A stretch of DNA of 6,717 nt, from assembly GCA_003520315.1 (NCBI GenBank), contig DOVA01000041.1, positions 1 through 6,717 of the forward strand, read 5' to 3'. The notes beneath the pieces were generated by a model. The model did not search any database. It worked only from the letters and a program-made list of their open reading frames with translations, and was not told the DNA's origin. Source of the stretch: Rikenellaceae bacterium. GTDB taxonomy: Bacteria; Bacteroidota; Bacteroidia; Bacteroidales; UBA932. Of this stretch, positions 6,223-6,717 are shown piece after piece (the stretch's first letter is position 1; every line of letters begins with the position of its first letter). The translations under genes were made by a program, and so were the position numbers.

Positions 6223-6717
6223 TGTCAACTCTTGAGATTGTTGGACTTGCTATTGGCTTATGCTTCGACACGTTTGCAATCTCGCTTTCTTCGGGAATTT
6301 GCCTGCCTCAGATAAAACGTGGAGAGTTTCTTAAAATTGTATTTACTTTTGCATTAATTCAGTCTCTCTTCATGGTCGCAGGATGGTTATTAGGCCTTGG
6401 TTTGGAGAATCTTATCAAGACATATGATCATTGGATTGCATTTGCAGTTTTACTTTTTATAGGAGGAAAAATGATTTGGGATGCCTTTTTCAAAAAAGGT
6501 GACGGGGAGTGTATAGATATAAGGAGATTCAGGATAATGATAATTGCAGCTTCAGCTACCAGCATTGATGCCCTAGCCGTTGGAGTTACTCTGGCTATTA
6601 TTGACATAATTATTTCTGAATTTCTTTTTGCTATTGTTGCTATATTTATTACAACGGCTCTTGCTTCTACAGTGGGGTTGAAATTCGGTAGGAGAATCGG
6701 GTTGGTTGTCGGGGGTA
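6222..6717 (+). CDS. mntP: Manganese efflux pump MntP, 3' end cut off
   Basis: MntP exports excess Mn(II) across the inner membrane. The frame is open from the ATG at 6222 to the window edge (165 codons plus one base), compared with about 188 residues for the E. coli protein, so only the last helix or so is missing. The two internally homologous halves are visible: GLCFDTFAISLSSG (12-25) with D16, matching the conserved D16 of E. coli, and SATSIDALAVGVTLA (111-125) with D116. Between them are HWIAFAVLLFIGGKMIWDAF (70-89) and a short loop rich in charged residues. The start codon shares its A with the symporter stop (TAATG), so translation is probably coupled. No separate promoter or yybP-ykoY manganese riboswitch could fit before it, so any Mn control would have to act at the operon level or within the upstream gene. 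Confidence 0.94.
   Translation, partial: MSTLEIVGLAIGLCFDTFAISLSSGICLPQIKRGEFLKIVFTFALIQSLFMVAGWLLGLGLENLIKTYDHWIAFAVLLFIGGKMIWDAFFKKGDGECIDIRRFRIMIIAASATSIDALAVGVTLAIIDIIISEFLFAIVAIFITTALASTVGLKFGRRIGLVVGG

Overview
The window is AT-rich, all on the + strand, and looks like a chromosomal segment of a Bacteroidota member, most likely Bacteroidales. The evidence is a TonB-dependent receptor barrel ending in a C-terminal Phe, AT-only translation-initiation regions without Shine-Dalgarno sequences, a textbook Bacteroidales promoter (TTTG, 20 bp, TAnnTTTG), and a PTS-independent MurNAc salvage gene set. Genus cannot be assigned from what I can see. I found no mobile elements, CRISPR arrays, tRNA or rRNA genes.

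Region 1 (1-2330) is an uptake module. It holds the 3' part of a TonB-dependent outer-membrane receptor gene, which runs in from beyond the left edge, followed after 5 bp by a PnuC-family inner-membrane vitamin transporter. The receptor reading frame is interrupted by one in-frame TAG at 1210-1212, with normal barrel sequence on both sides. In Bacteroidota this pair (outer-membrane receptor plus PnuC/PnuT) is a known thiamine-uptake arrangement, although nicotinamide riboside remains possible.

Region 2 (2331-2406) is the only real intergenic gap. It carries the promoter for the next operon and a weak imperfect palindrome near the predicted transcript start.

Region 3 (2407-6717, continuing off the right edge) reads as one compact operon. 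Its genes are a BadF-type amino-sugar kinase (MurK/NagK-like), MurQ etherase, RecR recombination protein, a sodium:solute symporter and a manganese exporter, MntP. Spacings are 12, 0 and 12 bp, then a 1-base overlap. The kinase and MurQ form a pathway: unphosphorylated MurNAc is phosphorylated in the cytoplasm, and MurQ then removes the lactyl ether to give GlcNAc-6-phosphate. The symporter is a plausible but unproven sugar importer. RecR and MntP have no obvious functional link to this pathway and may simply be carried in the operon.

I see no clear candidate for a wholly new system. The points most worth checking are the amber codon in the receptor, the make-up of the salvage operon, and a substituted sodium-site motif in the symporter.
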